Origin: Pseudomonas sp. NFR16
GTDB taxonomy: Bacteria > Pseudomonadota > Gammaproteobacteria > Pseudomonadales > Pseudomonadaceae
DNA length: 64,000 nt
Assembly: GCF_900108875.1 (NCBI RefSeq)
Contig: NZ_FNYJ01000001.1
Coordinates: 62,001 to 126,000, forward strand
Direction: 5' to 3'
Under the pieces are notes generated by a model. That model was given only the letters and a program-made list of their open reading frames with translations, was not told the DNA's origin and did not search any database. This document shows positions 8,618 to 17,239 of the stretch, piece by piece. The translations under genes were made by a program, and so were the position numbers. The stretch's first letter is position 1; the number at the start of each line of letters is the position of its first letter.

Positions 8618-8881
8618 TCATTTCTGCCTAGCGCCGGAATTGCGCACGTCCACGATTTCCCTGAGGCGTATTTCTTCCCGTATCTGGCCCACAAGATTGG
8701 CAATGGATCGGCTCGACGCTACCTCCACCCGAGATATCCCAGCAACCGTCAGCAGCAGCTTCCCGGAGCGTTGATCATAGATTTGGACAGTGATCGAACC
8801 ATATGGATCCAGGCTGCAAGCACACCTATCCGGCAAAAATGCCGTTTCCAGTACGTGTTTGATTTCCAGGTCTGAGATCAC
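8618..8881 (-). CDS. DUF1652 protein
   Basis: 87 residues. The start MISDLEIKHVLETAFLP, an RC.C..dp.Gs pattern, and SRSIANLVGQIREEI near the end fit DUF1652, a short family common in Pseudomonas. A second member lies at 45535-45786 and shares Leu-Glu-x-x-His-Val, C-x-C and SRxIANLxxQxRxEI. The family has no established function. It stands alone here, with an AAGGAGAG site upstream of its ATG. Confidence 0.85.
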   Translation of the reverse strand: MISDLEIKHVLETAFLPDRCACSLDPYGSITVQIYDQRSGKLLLTVAGISRVEVASSRSIANLVGQIREEIRLREIVDVRNSGARQK

Positions 8882-8998
8882 GGCCTTCCTCTCCTTGTGA
8901 TCAGTGGAGTGAAAGTGTAGGGCAAAATTTTAGGTCTCTGAGTTCCTTCCGCATGAAAAGGGAAATGTAAGGCACTCGTTCATCGAGCGGCTGTTTAC

Positions 8999-9012
8999 GA
9001 CCCAAAGCGGAC
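8999..9012 (-). repeat. partial dispersed intergenic repeat copy
   Basis: GACCCAAAGCGGAC, the same half-unit as found at 2693-2706 and inside 12067-12090. Confidence 0.6.
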
Positions 9013-9117
9013 GGCGGTGTAGGCAACCCGATAGTGCTTTCTGCTACGCTGGTCCGTGTGTCAAGCGTGTCCGTTGTCGTGTCTGCATGTCTCGGAAAAG
9101 GAAGTCATTGGGGCAGC

Positions 9118-9510
9118 ATGAAAAAACTTATCATAGGTGCACTCTTGGTCTTGCTGCTCGGGGCGTGGTACGTCGGCACCGATGATCACCAAGTGTTGCA
9201 AGTTTCAAATCGGTCATGTCCCTGCGATCTTGAAACGTTCACCGATAAGGCATGGGATTCTGTTTGCATCGTGCCCCCCTACATTCCTTCTGACAAATAC
9301 AGTGAACTAGCCGGAAATCGCCAGCCCGTAACATTGGATCAGGACAATGAGTGGGCGCTTGCTTACTACCTTGGCGATAAGCTTGTCGATCTGCATTATG
9401 CGAATGCCGCTCAAATACCATTGGAGAGCGAGTTATTGACCTGTCAGCCTCGAAGCAGCGTCAGATATGCATTTGCCGGGAAAGGTTTTTTGCTCATGGA
9501 GAAGGAGTGA
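9118..9510 (+). CDS. small exported or membrane-anchored hypothetical protein
   Basis: 130 residues from ATG 9118. The start MKKLIIGALLVLLLGAWYVG is a classic signal peptide or N-terminal anchor; the longer upstream frame would bury it, so it was rejected. The mature part is a compact domain with four cysteines (CPCD, CIVPP, TCQP) that may form disulfides. I do not recognise the family. No co-directional neighbour suggests a role. Confidence 0.6.
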   Translation: MKKLIIGALLVLLLGAWYVGTDDHQVLQVSNRSCPCDLETFTDKAWDSVCIVPPYIPSDKYSELAGNRQPVTLDQDNEWALAYYLGDKLVDLHYANAAQIPLESELLTCQPRSSVRYAFAGKGFLLMEKE

Positions 9511-9885
9511 CTGTTCCGGCATGGAATTTCTTGAGGGAGTAGGGCTGGAGATCGCCATCTGGTATTGACCACCTTCGACTGCCGTCATGCGGAGAGTCTG
9601 CGCTGATGCCATTAATATCGACGGTGCTGACTGTCTGCTTCTGGCCAACTCGTGCCTGATGCGACCGGATCTGAACAGCCAGAAGCGCCCGGTTATGCTC
9701 GAGCGTTTTGGACCCATAGCATCCCTTCACGTCGAATGGAGAAGGTCAAAACCTGCAGCGTTACGATCTGCATCCAACACGCCGGTTATAACCGTTCGTC
9801 GAATGCGGCCCATTGCTATTAACTCAACAGTGTTATTGGCGTTACACCGGACCCGCGCTGGACCAACCGCAGATAAGGAGCACGC
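9511..9885. other. intergenic region with a degraded repeat copy
   Basis: About 375 bases without a convincing gene. CTGTCTGCTTCTGGCC at 9631-9646 is a weak copy of the dispersed repeat. The rest presumably carries the promoter of the R-module gene; I cannot place its -35/-10 boxes with confidence. Short frames here have no ribosome site or recognisable domain. Confidence 0.5.
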
Positions 9886-11433
9886 ATGACCCAAGCTTTC
9901 AACACGAGCGATCTCACCAAGCACAAAGCGCCTGAAGATTTGCAGGTCCCGAGCGCCACTGGCCGAGCCAGCAAGAACCCGATCGAACTCATCGTGCAGG
10001 GCACCTCCGACAGTGATTCCATACACGGTGGGCTGGCCAACGAGCTATTGATGGGCGGGGCCGGTAACGACCAGATAGTCAGCGGGGGTGGCAATGACGT
10101 GATGGTCCCCGGTGCCGGATTCGATATCTTGTACGGAGGCACGGGCAACGACGTATTTCGCTTCGACCGCATCGGTGACAGCTATATCAAGGCCGGATCT
10201 GAATTCACCGATGGCATCAACTATTTTGACCCCGCTCACGATATCCTCGACGTGTCGGCTCTGGGCTTTAGCCATTTAGGCGACGGCTATGGCGATACCC
10301 TGCAAATACGTAGTGAGCCCCTGCGCGGCATTTACATTTTAGAAAACTATGAGCAAGACCATAATGGCCGGCATTTTGCCGTGCAGTTCCTGTCCAGCAG
10401 CGGCCTTATTACCGATGCCAACCTGCAACCGCTGGTTAGCGGGACCTCGCAACACGACCTGCTGGTGGGAACCGACGATGGCGAAACCATCAAGGCCGGC
10501 GCTGGCCGTGACACGGTCGAAGCGGGTGCGGGCAATGACCGGCTATTTGGAGGCACTGGCGGCGACACCCTGAGCGGCGGCCTGGGTGCCGACACCTTTG
10601 TGTATACCCAGCTCAGCGACAGCTATCGGAACGATGCCAGTGGCAGCTACGCCGGCCGCGACCTGATCACCGACTTCAATGGCGACGGCCATGACATGAT
10701 CGACGTGTCCGCGTTGGGCTTCACCGGACTGGGTAATGGCTACAACGGTACGCTGAAGGTGGTCCTCAACCTGGCTGGCGATGCCACCGCGCTTAAATCA
10801 CTGGAGCCCGATGCCAACGGTAACCGCTTCGAAATTCTGCTCAGTGGGAACCACGTCAGTGAACTCAATGCCAGCAGCGTGCTGTTCGCCCCGCCCAGTA
10901 ATGCGACAACTGTGACCACCCCGCAGCCGATCACCCCGGTGAATCTGGCCGGCGACGGTAAGGCCAATATTCTGTACGGCTACTGGGGCAACGATACTCT
11001 GGCCGGCGGTGCCGGAAACGACATCCTTGAGGGTAACGCGGGCAACGACGTGCTGACCGGTGGGTTGGGTGCGGACAAGCTCACCGGCGGCACAGGCAAC
11101 GACCGTTTTGTGTTCACGAGCAGCGGCGACAGCTATGCAGGCAGCAGCGACCTGATCACTGATTTCATCTGGGGGGAAGACAAACTCGACGTCGCCGCGC
11201 TCGGCGTGACGGGTTTGGGGGACGGTTATCACGGCACCTTGCGCATGACCTACGATGAAATCAACGACCGCACCTACCTGCGCAGTAGCGAGGCAGGTGC
11301 CGATGGGCACGCCTTTCAGGTCACGCTAGCCGGATACGATTACACACATTTGATCACCAATGCCGACTTGGTGGTCGCCGATACGGCAGAGGTAGGGCTC
11401 ATTGGGCACGTCGCTGCTGATTACTTGAGCTAA
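9886..11433 (+). CDS. protein of three AlgE-type R-modules (calcium-binding repeats), no catalytic module
   Basis: 515 residues. Three repeats of about 150 residues occupy roughly 36-180, 183-335 and 352-500. Each starts with glycine-rich nonapeptides (GGAGNDxL; e.g. residues 57-88, 204-232, 373-403) that bind calcium in a parallel beta-roll. Each then runs through xFxFxxxxDSY, a D.ItDF segment, and [DV]SALGFTGLGxGYxGTL, ending with a 'LrSsEadanGxxFxV' strand. This is the R-module of secreted mannuronan C5-epimerases such as Azotobacter AlgE. The epimerase A-module is absent. No Sec signal is present, as expected for a type I secretion substrate with a C-terminal signal, but no ABC exporter is nearby. 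Extracellular alginate binding is inferred. Confidence 0.8.
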   Translation: MTQAFNTSDLTKHKAPEDLQVPSATGRASKNPIELIVQGTSDSDSIHGGLANELLMGGAGNDQIVSGGGNDVMVPGAGFDILYGGTGNDVFRFDRIGDSYIKAGSEFTDGINYFDPAHDILDVSALGFSHLGDGYGDTLQIRSEPLRGIYILENYEQDHNGRHFAVQFLSSSGLITDANLQPLVSGTSQHDLLVGTDDGETIKAGAGRDTVEAGAGNDRLFGGTGGDTLSGGLGADTFVYTQLSDSYRNDASGSYAGRDLITDFNGDGHDMIDVSALGFTGLGNGYNGTLKVVLNLAGDATALKSLEPDANGNRFEILLSGNHVSELNASSVLFAPPSNATTVTTPQPITPVNLAGDGKANILYGYWGNDTLAGGAGNDILEGNAGNDVLTGGLGADKLTGGTGNDRFVFTSSGDSYAGSSDLITDFIWGEDKLDVAALGVTGLGDGYHGTLRMTYDEINDRTYLRSSEAGADGHAFQVTLAGYDYTHLITNADLVVADTAEVGLIGHVAADYLS

Positions 11434-11517
11434 CAGATAAGAAATTTCTCCGGGTGATCCTGTGGATCCCGAAAGGAGTCATGCACTGCTTATCGCCGCT
11501 AGCCCTCGGTTGCTATC

Positions 11518-11540
11518 GTCCGCTTCTGGCCGATAGCTGA
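11518..11540 (+). repeat. dispersed intergenic repeat copy
   Basis: GTCCGCTTCTGGCCGATAGC plus TGA, close to the family consensus, lying between the R-module gene and the GNAT remnant. Confidence 0.7.
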
Positions 11541-11545
11541 CATGG

Positions 11546-11982
11546 TCAGAGGTTTGTGAGCTGCATGATGTGCGTCGCCTGCGCGTCTTCGGTTCGTGCG
11601 AAGCCGCAGCACAGGTAAAAAGCGCTTCCCTCCGCAGTGTCGGTGTAAAGCCGCACAGTTTCAAAACGCAAAGCGGCGTGGGCGAGCAAGGCGCTAACCA
11701 GTTTTTTGCCAATCTGTTGCCCCCGTGACGCAGGAGTCACATAAACACGCCGCAGCCTTCCTGTACGAGCGTGTGTGAATGGATCAACGGATAGGCCGCC
11801 AATGCCCACCAGTTCGCGATCTAGATACGCTGCCATGAGGCATTCGCCTGGCGCGTCGAAGCGATTGGCTCCCGAGTGCCATTCCTAGGTCAGTCGAGTG
11901 ATGAGCCTAAAGCCTTCTGCCACGGCCCGTTCTCAAGGGCGGGAATCTGTGACGGCAGGCGCGTGACCTTTTGGATCTCCAT
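11546..11982 (-). pseudogene. GNAT acetyltransferase, inactivated by frameshift and stop
   Basis: A readable 96-residue tail (from ATG 11836) carries the GNAT acetyl-CoA signature VYVTPASRGQQIGKKLVSAL and ends FYLCCGFARTEDA. The true start is ATG 11982 (MEIQKVTRLPSQIPALE). After residue 17 one base is missing relative to the related fragment at 37037-37205. If the frame is restored, an in-frame TAG follows just before EWHSGANRFDAPGECL. The gene therefore has a one-base deletion and a nonsense codon. Translation from the internal ATG might give a truncated domain, but no ribosome site is evident. Confidence 0.78.
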
Positions 11983-12066
11983 TTGCGTTCAACCCTTCAC
12001 TGATTGGGTACGAAACCCTTTTGAGTTGCAAAGGGATCTTGATGTGCGGAGTGTGGGTAAGTAAAG

Positions 12067-12090
12067 GGCAGCTATCGACCCAAAGCGGAC
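12067..12090 (-). repeat. dispersed intergenic repeat, intact copy
   Basis: GGCAGCTATCGACC followed by CAAAGCGGAC. This is the reference copy that shows what the IS interrupted at 401/2706. Confidence 0.75.
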
Positions 12091-12140
12091 GTTGAACACC
12101 AGAAGATGTCCCACGTCGCTCGACCTTGAGCAGGCTTGGC

Positions 12141-12177
12141 AAAAGAGAGATGAAAGCCTTAATGCTCGCATCTCTCT
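12141..12177 (-). terminator. rho-independent terminator of the DUF1254 cluster
   Basis: CATCTCTCT (12169-12177) pairs with AGAGAGATG (12144-12152) across a 16-base loop. Read on the minus strand, the stem is followed by TTTT. It lies 14 bases after the last gene's stop at 12191. Confidence 0.65.
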
Positions 12178-12190
12178 GTTCGCTGAATGC

Positions 12191-13681
12191 CTACTGCTTG
12201 TGCAAGTCGCCAGGTTTCCAGGCCTTGTCGAAGAAAGCCTTGGTCGGGCCATAAAGGCGCAGGATCACGAAAAATCCTTTGTCGGGCAACGTACGAATCC
12301 AGTTCTTGCCGGTGCCCGGTGAGTCTGGACCAAAGTGCACGTCAATCGAACCATCTGCATTGGCAACCGGCTTGTCCATGGTGTTCAACGATGGAAACGG
12401 CTGCCCGTTATCCAGGCCGGACGCGGTCACTGAGTCATAGGCTGTCACCGACCAGAACAAGGCCGCCGGAATACCCTTGGGCAAGTTGAGGGTGTAATGG
12501 TTGCTGCCGGAGAGGAAGTCCCCTTTGGCATCGACGAAGGTGGCCGGGTACTTGGCGCCTACGTTTTCCATGCTTACCGCCATGCCTGGGCTGGTCGAGT
12601 AGGCATTAGTGAAGAAGCCGGTGCGCGGGTCGATGAAATTGAAGGTGTCGGCTGTAAAGGTCGCGTTGCCGGGGAATACATTCAGCCATCTGCGATCCGG
12701 ATACCATGTGCCGTCAGCCACGATGGTCTGCGGGGTATAAGAGATAGCATGGCCCATCTTGCTCGCTGTCCTGGCCGCTTTATCAAGCAAATCGCGTGTG
12801 GCTGCATCCGGTTTGAAGGGTCTGCCTTTGATAATACCCAGCGCCGCGAGCATGCCGCGCATTTCCATGTCCTGCGGGTCGACGTACTCGTGATCGATGA
12901 ACCGTGACAGCATATCGAACGCGCTGCCGTCAGTGGGGTAGAGCATGTTGGCTGGGGTCTTCGAAGCGTTGGGGAATTCCATTGGCTTAGCCTCCGCCTG
13001 TTTACCCAGCGGATAGATCCGTGTCTGCTCCATGATCTTCACAGGCTGTTCGAGCTGTTTCGGATCCTTGAAGAAACCCCGCCAAAACACGAACACGCCG
13101 TAGGTGCGCGAACGAAACGTGAGATAGCCCGGGGGGACCTCGCCCTTGAAGTCCGGCGGCAGTACCAAATATTTGCCGCCCTTGCCCTTGTCCGGCCCTG
13201 GCAACCCGACGTCACCGCACCATTGCCGGCCTTCAATCTGGCCTTCCGAACAGATCGGCCGCTGGAAGAAATCATCGAGAATACCCTGCAAGCCCGGCGG
13301 CACTTCGATGACCATCGGGCCGTCCTGATTCAAGTCCAGATAACCCATGGCGTAAATCACGTCCGAGTTCGGCGTCGTGACGAGGGTCTTGGCGTTAAGG
13401 CGATCTTTCCAGATCGGCAGTACGTTGTACCCCGCACCAAAGGTCTTCTCCGAGCCCTCTTTCATGCCATACATATTCAGCGCGGGCAGGGCCCAGATGT
13501 ACGACTGCACGGCGCGTTGAAACAGCAGTTCGTTCTTTAGCTGCGCCACGCCGTCCAGAGTCGGGTAACCACCGTCGAACGGGATGTCGGCCAACTGCTC
13601 GTAGTGATTGGCTGCCTGCGCGATGGCGCTGAGCGAGAGGCTAACGGTTAGTGCTGTCAGCACGAGGTTCAAAGCCTTCAT
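12191..13681 (-). CDS. exported DUF1254/DUF1214 protein, copy 1
   Basis: 496 residues with a signal peptide ending around AIAQAANH (residue 23). The DUF1254 half has WALPALNMYG, TTPNSDVIYAMGYLDL and GPMVIEVPPG. The DUF1214 half has FWSVTAYDSVTASG, then DVHFGPDSPGTGKNWIRTLP and LRLYGPTKAFFDKAW. The order GPDKGKGGKYLVLPP is shared with copy 3 (18321-19778). It starts 11 bases after copy 2 and ends the cluster. These two-domain beta-rich proteins are periplasmic; no enzymatic activity is firmly established to my knowledge. Coexpression with outer-membrane barrels suggests substrate handling at the cell surface. Confidence 0.88.
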   Translation of the reverse strand: MKALNLVLTALTVSLSLSAIAQAANHYEQLADIPFDGGYPTLDGVAQLKNELLFQRAVQSYIWALPALNMYGMKEGSEKTFGAGYNVLPIWKDRLNAKTLVTTPNSDVIYAMGYLDLNQDGPMVIEVPPGLQGILDDFFQRPICSEGQIEGRQWCGDVGLPGPDKGKGGKYLVLPPDFKGEVPPGYLTFRSRTYGVFVFWRGFFKDPKQLEQPVKIMEQTRIYPLGKQAEAKPMEFPNASKTPANMLYPTDGSAFDMLSRFIDHEYVDPQDMEMRGMLAALGIIKGRPFKPDAATRDLLDKAARTASKMGHAISYTPQTIVADGTWYPDRRWLNVFPGNATFTADTFNFIDPRTGFFTNAYSTSPGMAVSMENVGAKYPATFVDAKGDFLSGSNHYTLNLPKGIPAALFWSVTAYDSVTASGLDNGQPFPSLNTMDKPVANADGSIDVHFGPDSPGTGKNWIRTLPDKGFFVILRLYGPTKAFFDKAWKPGDLHKQ

Positions 13682-13692
13682 GATCGACGTCC

Positions 13693-15129
13693 TTATTCAA
13701 TCGGTTTGTATTTGGCCGAAACGCTGCCGACAGTCGTCGTGGATTGTTCGATCATGGGCGACTTCCATTTGCCTTCCAGTAACTCGGTTTTAGGCCAGTA
13801 GTAACGCATCGTGACCATGAATGGCCCGTCGGGTGCCGGTAGCCAGTTAGCCTCTTTTTCCTTGCCAGGAGACTCATGCTGGATATACAGAGTGAGCCCG
13901 CCATCAGCATCTTTCTTCAGCTCGGGCAGCATGGGTGAGTTGATCAGATAGCGATTGATGGGGTTATCCACGAGCAGCTGTTTCGGCAGGTCGTACATGG
14001 TGATCGACCAGAACGCCTGCACTGGGGGTTGCTGGCCCTTGGCAAATCTCAGAGTGTATTTATGTTTGCTGGCGTCCAGTGGTTGCCCGGAAGCGTCCTT
14101 GTCATAGATGGGATACATCGCTTCTTCACGTGAGTTCGCGCCAATACCCATTTGTGCACCCGTAGCGCGGGCGACGTAGTCGTTGTTCAGGAACGCTCGG
14201 GTGCCGAAGAGGGTGTCGGTTTTTCCCTTCAACGAGCTACGAAGCTGATCAATTTCTTTCTGGCCATTCTGCATGCCTGCCACTAGCGCCGCTTGTTGAC
14301 CGGCCGTCAGTTTCGACGCGTCGAAGGGTTTGCCCGGTTCGATACCAATCTCGGTGAAACGCCTGCGCAGCGCGGTTTCACTGGGATGCACCGGTGCGAA
14401 TTGCAGAAGGAATGCTAACTGGTTGAAGAACTCGGGAGAGGTTCGTTCTATGGCAGGCGATATCGGCTTGATCCAGTTCACCTCGGCCGGTGCCTCTGGT
14501 GACGGACTTTTCTGGAATGCAGAGAGGGTCTCAACCTTGTATTTTGCCTGGATGTTTTTAACGTTCTGCAAGTCGTCAGGATTGAACAGCTGTGTGCGGC
14601 CAACAACTGAAACCATGTCGGTTTCAGCCTGAATCACCTTGTCCACATTCTTGGGTTTTTCCCCCTTCCAGTTCGGCCCTGCGATCATATACGTGCCGCC
14701 CTGATTTCCCGTGCTCCGACTGCCGATGTAGGCAAAGTTGAAGCTGTAAAGGTCCATCAGCTGGAAAACGAAATAACGGTTTTTTTCCATGGGTGGAACG
14801 CTGATCACGACCGGTTCTGCCCGCAGGTCCAGTCCGCTGAACGAGTAGGGAGTATCGGAATTGGGCGTGACAAATGCTGTGTCAGCGGGAGTGAATACCC
14901 TCGACACATTGAGAATATTATTGAACGGGCCTTTGTATTGAGGATTGGTCTTGTCGATGGAAAACGCATACATGACTCGATACGTATCGACCATCGGCGT
15001 ACCGAAAACATAGGCCTCTCTGGCGATGTCACGAGTATCTTTCTCGCTTAACGCCGCACTGGCTTGCAGCGGGACGGCGGTCAACAAAGTGGCGACTAGT
15101 GACGAGGCAAAAAAAGCATTTTTCAGCAT
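13693..15129 (-). CDS. exported DUF1254/DUF1214 protein, copy 2
   Basis: 478 residues; signal peptide MLKNAFFASSLVATLLTAVP then ASA. This is the classical subtype: AREAYVFGTPMVDTYRVMYA at the start of the DUF1254 domain, FVTPNSDTPYSFSGLDLRA, then AFWSITMYDLPKQLLVDNP and a tail MVTMRYYWPKTELLEGKW in DUF1214. It is clearly more distant from copies 1 and 3 than they are from each other, for instance lacking GPDKGKGGKYL. An AAAGGAGC site precedes the ATG. It may have been acquired separately or serve a different substrate. Confidence 0.88.
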   Translation of the reverse strand: MLKNAFFASSLVATLLTAVPLQASAALSEKDTRDIAREAYVFGTPMVDTYRVMYAFSIDKTNPQYKGPFNNILNVSRVFTPADTAFVTPNSDTPYSFSGLDLRAEPVVISVPPMEKNRYFVFQLMDLYSFNFAYIGSRSTGNQGGTYMIAGPNWKGEKPKNVDKVIQAETDMVSVVGRTQLFNPDDLQNVKNIQAKYKVETLSAFQKSPSPEAPAEVNWIKPISPAIERTSPEFFNQLAFLLQFAPVHPSETALRRRFTEIGIEPGKPFDASKLTAGQQAALVAGMQNGQKEIDQLRSSLKGKTDTLFGTRAFLNNDYVARATGAQMGIGANSREEAMYPIYDKDASGQPLDASKHKYTLRFAKGQQPPVQAFWSITMYDLPKQLLVDNPINRYLINSPMLPELKKDADGGLTLYIQHESPGKEKEANWLPAPDGPFMVTMRYYWPKTELLEGKWKSPMIEQSTTTVGSVSAKYKPIE

Positions 15130-15458
15130 TTATAAAGCTCCTTTCATCATTGGTGGCACGTGCATCGTTCGGTGTTAACCCCTAGCATTTCAGGTCTGAA
15201 GGATTGGGACTTCTAACGCTTACACGTGCCACCGAATGGTAAGTCCCCACCGATTTAGCATGGCCGTTGCTACCAGGCCCCCATTGGTTCGGGCTGGCCC
15301 AAAGTGGCCGCGTACACACCAATAGCTTTCAGTCATTCTTGGGGGAGTAATTCCATTGCGTGTGCGTTTTCGGCAGACCGCGTATGGCTGGCTTAGGTAC
15401 CGCTTATGTCGGACAGCGTTGAGATCATCAGCAAACGCGGGCCTGAGGTTTTCCAACT
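15130..15458. other. 329-base gap inside the cluster, no gene seen
   Basis: Holds a weak repeat-like string (GGCTGGCCCAAAGTGGCC near 15293) and probably a separate promoter for the two downstream DUF1254 genes. A minus-strand frame reaching from 15534 to 15220 overlaps the proline-rich gene and has no family features. Confidence 0.45.
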
Positions 15459-16037
15459 TCATCGCGGTGCCACCACAACAATGTATTGCAGGCTGGTGCC
15501 CACATATTGCGGCTGGTACCAGGTGTTTCCACACTGCTGGTAGCTAACACCGTTGACCAGCACTGGCACGCAGCTAGCCGGCACGGATGCGACGGCCGTG
15601 CCGATAGCGATTGCTGTGGCCGTGGTCGCGCCAATGACCGCTGCTGTAGCCCATGGGTGATACCAGTCATCCGGGTGATAGTCGGGAGGAGGTGGAGGCG
15701 GCGGTGGGGGCGGCATCGGATGCGGTCCAGGCGGGCCTGGCGGATGGGGCCCTGGCTGAGGGCTTGGCGGATGTGGGCCCGGTCCTGGAGGGTGAGGTGC
15801 CGGGTGTGGATGAGGTTCAGGCATTGGGTGAGGAGGTGGCCCGCCGGAAAAATCGTGCGCCGGGTTACCCTCGAAGCGATGCGTCGTAGCGCCACCGAAA
15901 TTATGAGTCGGGACGACGAACGTCCGTGCGCCGCCACCCGGTCTCGTATGCCAGGCCTGCGCATGGCCTGGGCAAAGCAGAGCGACAAGCACGACCCCCG
16001 CAGCGCACTGTTGAAAGCGACAGGCTGTTGGTTTCAC
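15459..16037 (-). CDS. exported proline/histidine-rich protein
   Basis: 192 residues. The signal peptide ends at PGHAQA. The middle (residues about 65-120) is almost only Pro, His and Gly, including a run of ten prolines, then DYHPDDWYHPWATAAVIGA, a hydrophobic Ala/Thr-rich segment, and a small C-terminal domain CVPVLVNGVSYQQCGNTWYQ with two cysteines. This C-terminal pattern occurs in pseudomonad periplasmic hypotheticals. Its start overlaps the stop of the DUF2092 gene (ATGA), so the two are translationally coupled. It could be an envelope or metal-binding protein; no function is proven. Confidence 0.75.
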   Translation of the reverse strand: MKPTACRFQQCAAGVVLVALLCPGHAQAWHTRPGGGARTFVVPTHNFGGATTHRFEGNPAHDFSGGPPPHPMPEPHPHPAPHPPGPGPHPPSPQPGPHPPGPPGPHPMPPPPPPPPPPDYHPDDWYHPWATAAVIGATTATAIAIGTAVASVPASCVPVLVNGVSYQQCGNTWYQPQYVGTSLQYIVVVAPR

Positions 16038-16849
16038 GGCTGGACCTCCCGTTCGGTCGGCGCGAGTTCGCGCAACGGCACCGCCTGTACGCCGGCAGGC
16101 GGCACGAATTCATACGCGCTTGCGGGGGCTGCCTTGTCCTCCATCCAGTGGTAACGCACGCTGTGTCGGGGCATCGCTTCAAGGTCCTGGCGCACAATCA
16201 CCAGTTGGCAAGGCAGCGGCCGAGGTCCCAGATGAACCCACAGCTGCCAATCGACGCCTGGCTGGCGGTACGCGTAGTGGGCACAGAGCTTGCCATCGAT
16301 CTCCTGATCATTGATGTACAGGGCGCTGTCGATGCCGACTTCGTTGGCCGTCTCGGCGTTCCAGCGGAACAGGTCGGCCAGAGGCAGCACGATTCCGTAC
16401 CGTTGGTTCATGTCAGCCAGCAGCCCGTCAATGTTCGAGGGCGCGCTGCCGCTGGCGTAGTAACGCTGACCCTGATCGAACAGTACGAAACGCCTGCCGT
16501 TGTAAAACAGGGTTTTGCGATAAGGGCCGTCCACCACGTTTACCCACAATTTATTCGGTAGTGTGGCGATCAGCTCAGTGTGGTAGCTGAACTGAACCAC
16601 CTGGCCGTTATCCAGCACCTGATCGGTGTCACTGTCGGCAATCAGATGAAGGTTTTTCAGCCCGCGCAGGAACGTCCCCATCTCCTGCAAAACTTTCAAC
16701 GCGCGAGGGTCCTTTTCCATGGGGGCTGGGGCTGGCTGATCGCCGGGCAGGGCGTGGACATATCCAGCTGCCAGCGTCAGCAGGCCGACTGCCACGTACA
16801 TTTTGAATAGCGCTGATCGTCCGTCGAACATCGTCGTCGTTCCTGCCAA
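16034..16849 (-). CDS. exported DUF2092 protein
   Basis: 271 residues. The N-terminal hydrophobic segment MYVAVGLLTLAAGYVHALPG is the signal; the preceding 15 residues suggest the true start could be the internal Met. The body has repeated beta features: MGTFLRGLKNLHLIADSD, PNKLWVNVVDGPYRKTLFYN, then GKLCAHYAYRQPGVDWQLWV. This fits DUF2092, a predicted periplasmic family with a LolA/LolB-like fold. It is coupled to the proline-rich protein and sits inside the DUF1254 cluster. A role in carrying a hydrophobic compound or lipid through the periplasm is inferred from the fold only. Confidence 0.82.
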   Translation of the reverse strand: MAGTTTMFDGRSALFKMYVAVGLLTLAAGYVHALPGDQPAPAPMEKDPRALKVLQEMGTFLRGLKNLHLIADSDTDQVLDNGQVVQFSYHTELIATLPNKLWVNVVDGPYRKTLFYNGRRFVLFDQGQRYYASGSAPSNIDGLLADMNQRYGIVLPLADLFRWNAETANEVGIDSALYINDQEIDGKLCAHYAYRQPGVDWQLWVHLGPRPLPCQLVIVRQDLEAMPRHSVRYHWMEDKAAPASAYEFVPPAGVQAVPLRELAPTEREVQP

Positions 16850-16887
16850 AGGATCATCTGTATGTGCTGCTGCCGGGTAGATACAGA

Positions 16888-17210
16888 CTACCTACCCGTC
16901 AGGAACCTTTCGTAAGTCAGGCGCATGTCGCCAGCCCACCCGTCAAGCACGGGCTTGACGTCGTCGAGTGTCAATCGGGTCTGAGCGTTCTCCAAAGGCT
17001 TACCGCTACCTTTACGAACCACCTGGGCGAGCACATGGTTCGTGTCCGCATCCAGGAATGCGGCTTCGTTGCAATTTCGACGCTTTGATCGCGCCCCCCT
17101 GCCGCTGTATTTACGGCTGCGGCAACCAAAGCGATCGGAATCACCTCATAAGGCTTCAGGCGCTCGGTGCTGGTCGATACAGCAGTAATGGCGGTCTCAT
17201 AACGTGACAT
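16888..17210 (-). pseudogene. DUF3313 lipoprotein, truncated and frameshifted remnant
   Basis: Only the C-terminal part of a DUF3313-type protein survives. Frame 1 gives TSTERLKPYEVIPIALVAAA down to DQSVEIAT. After one missing base (near 17070) the next frame continues AAFLDADTNHVLAQVVRKG, then LTLDDVKPVLDGWAGDMRLT and stops at TAG 16890-16888. A stop lies just upstream of ATG 17210, so the N-terminal half and lipobox are gone. DUF3313 genes commonly sit next to DUF2092 and DUF1254 genes as far as I recall, so this may be a lost member of the same module. Confidence 0.72.
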
Positions 17211-17239
17211 CCCGTCAGATGGGGTTTAGCCCGGATGGC

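Noticed and set aside
15486..16154. 222-codon plus-strand frame, Arg/Trp-rich
   Set aside because: Mirror of the proline-rich coding strand; composition reflects the complement of proline codons.
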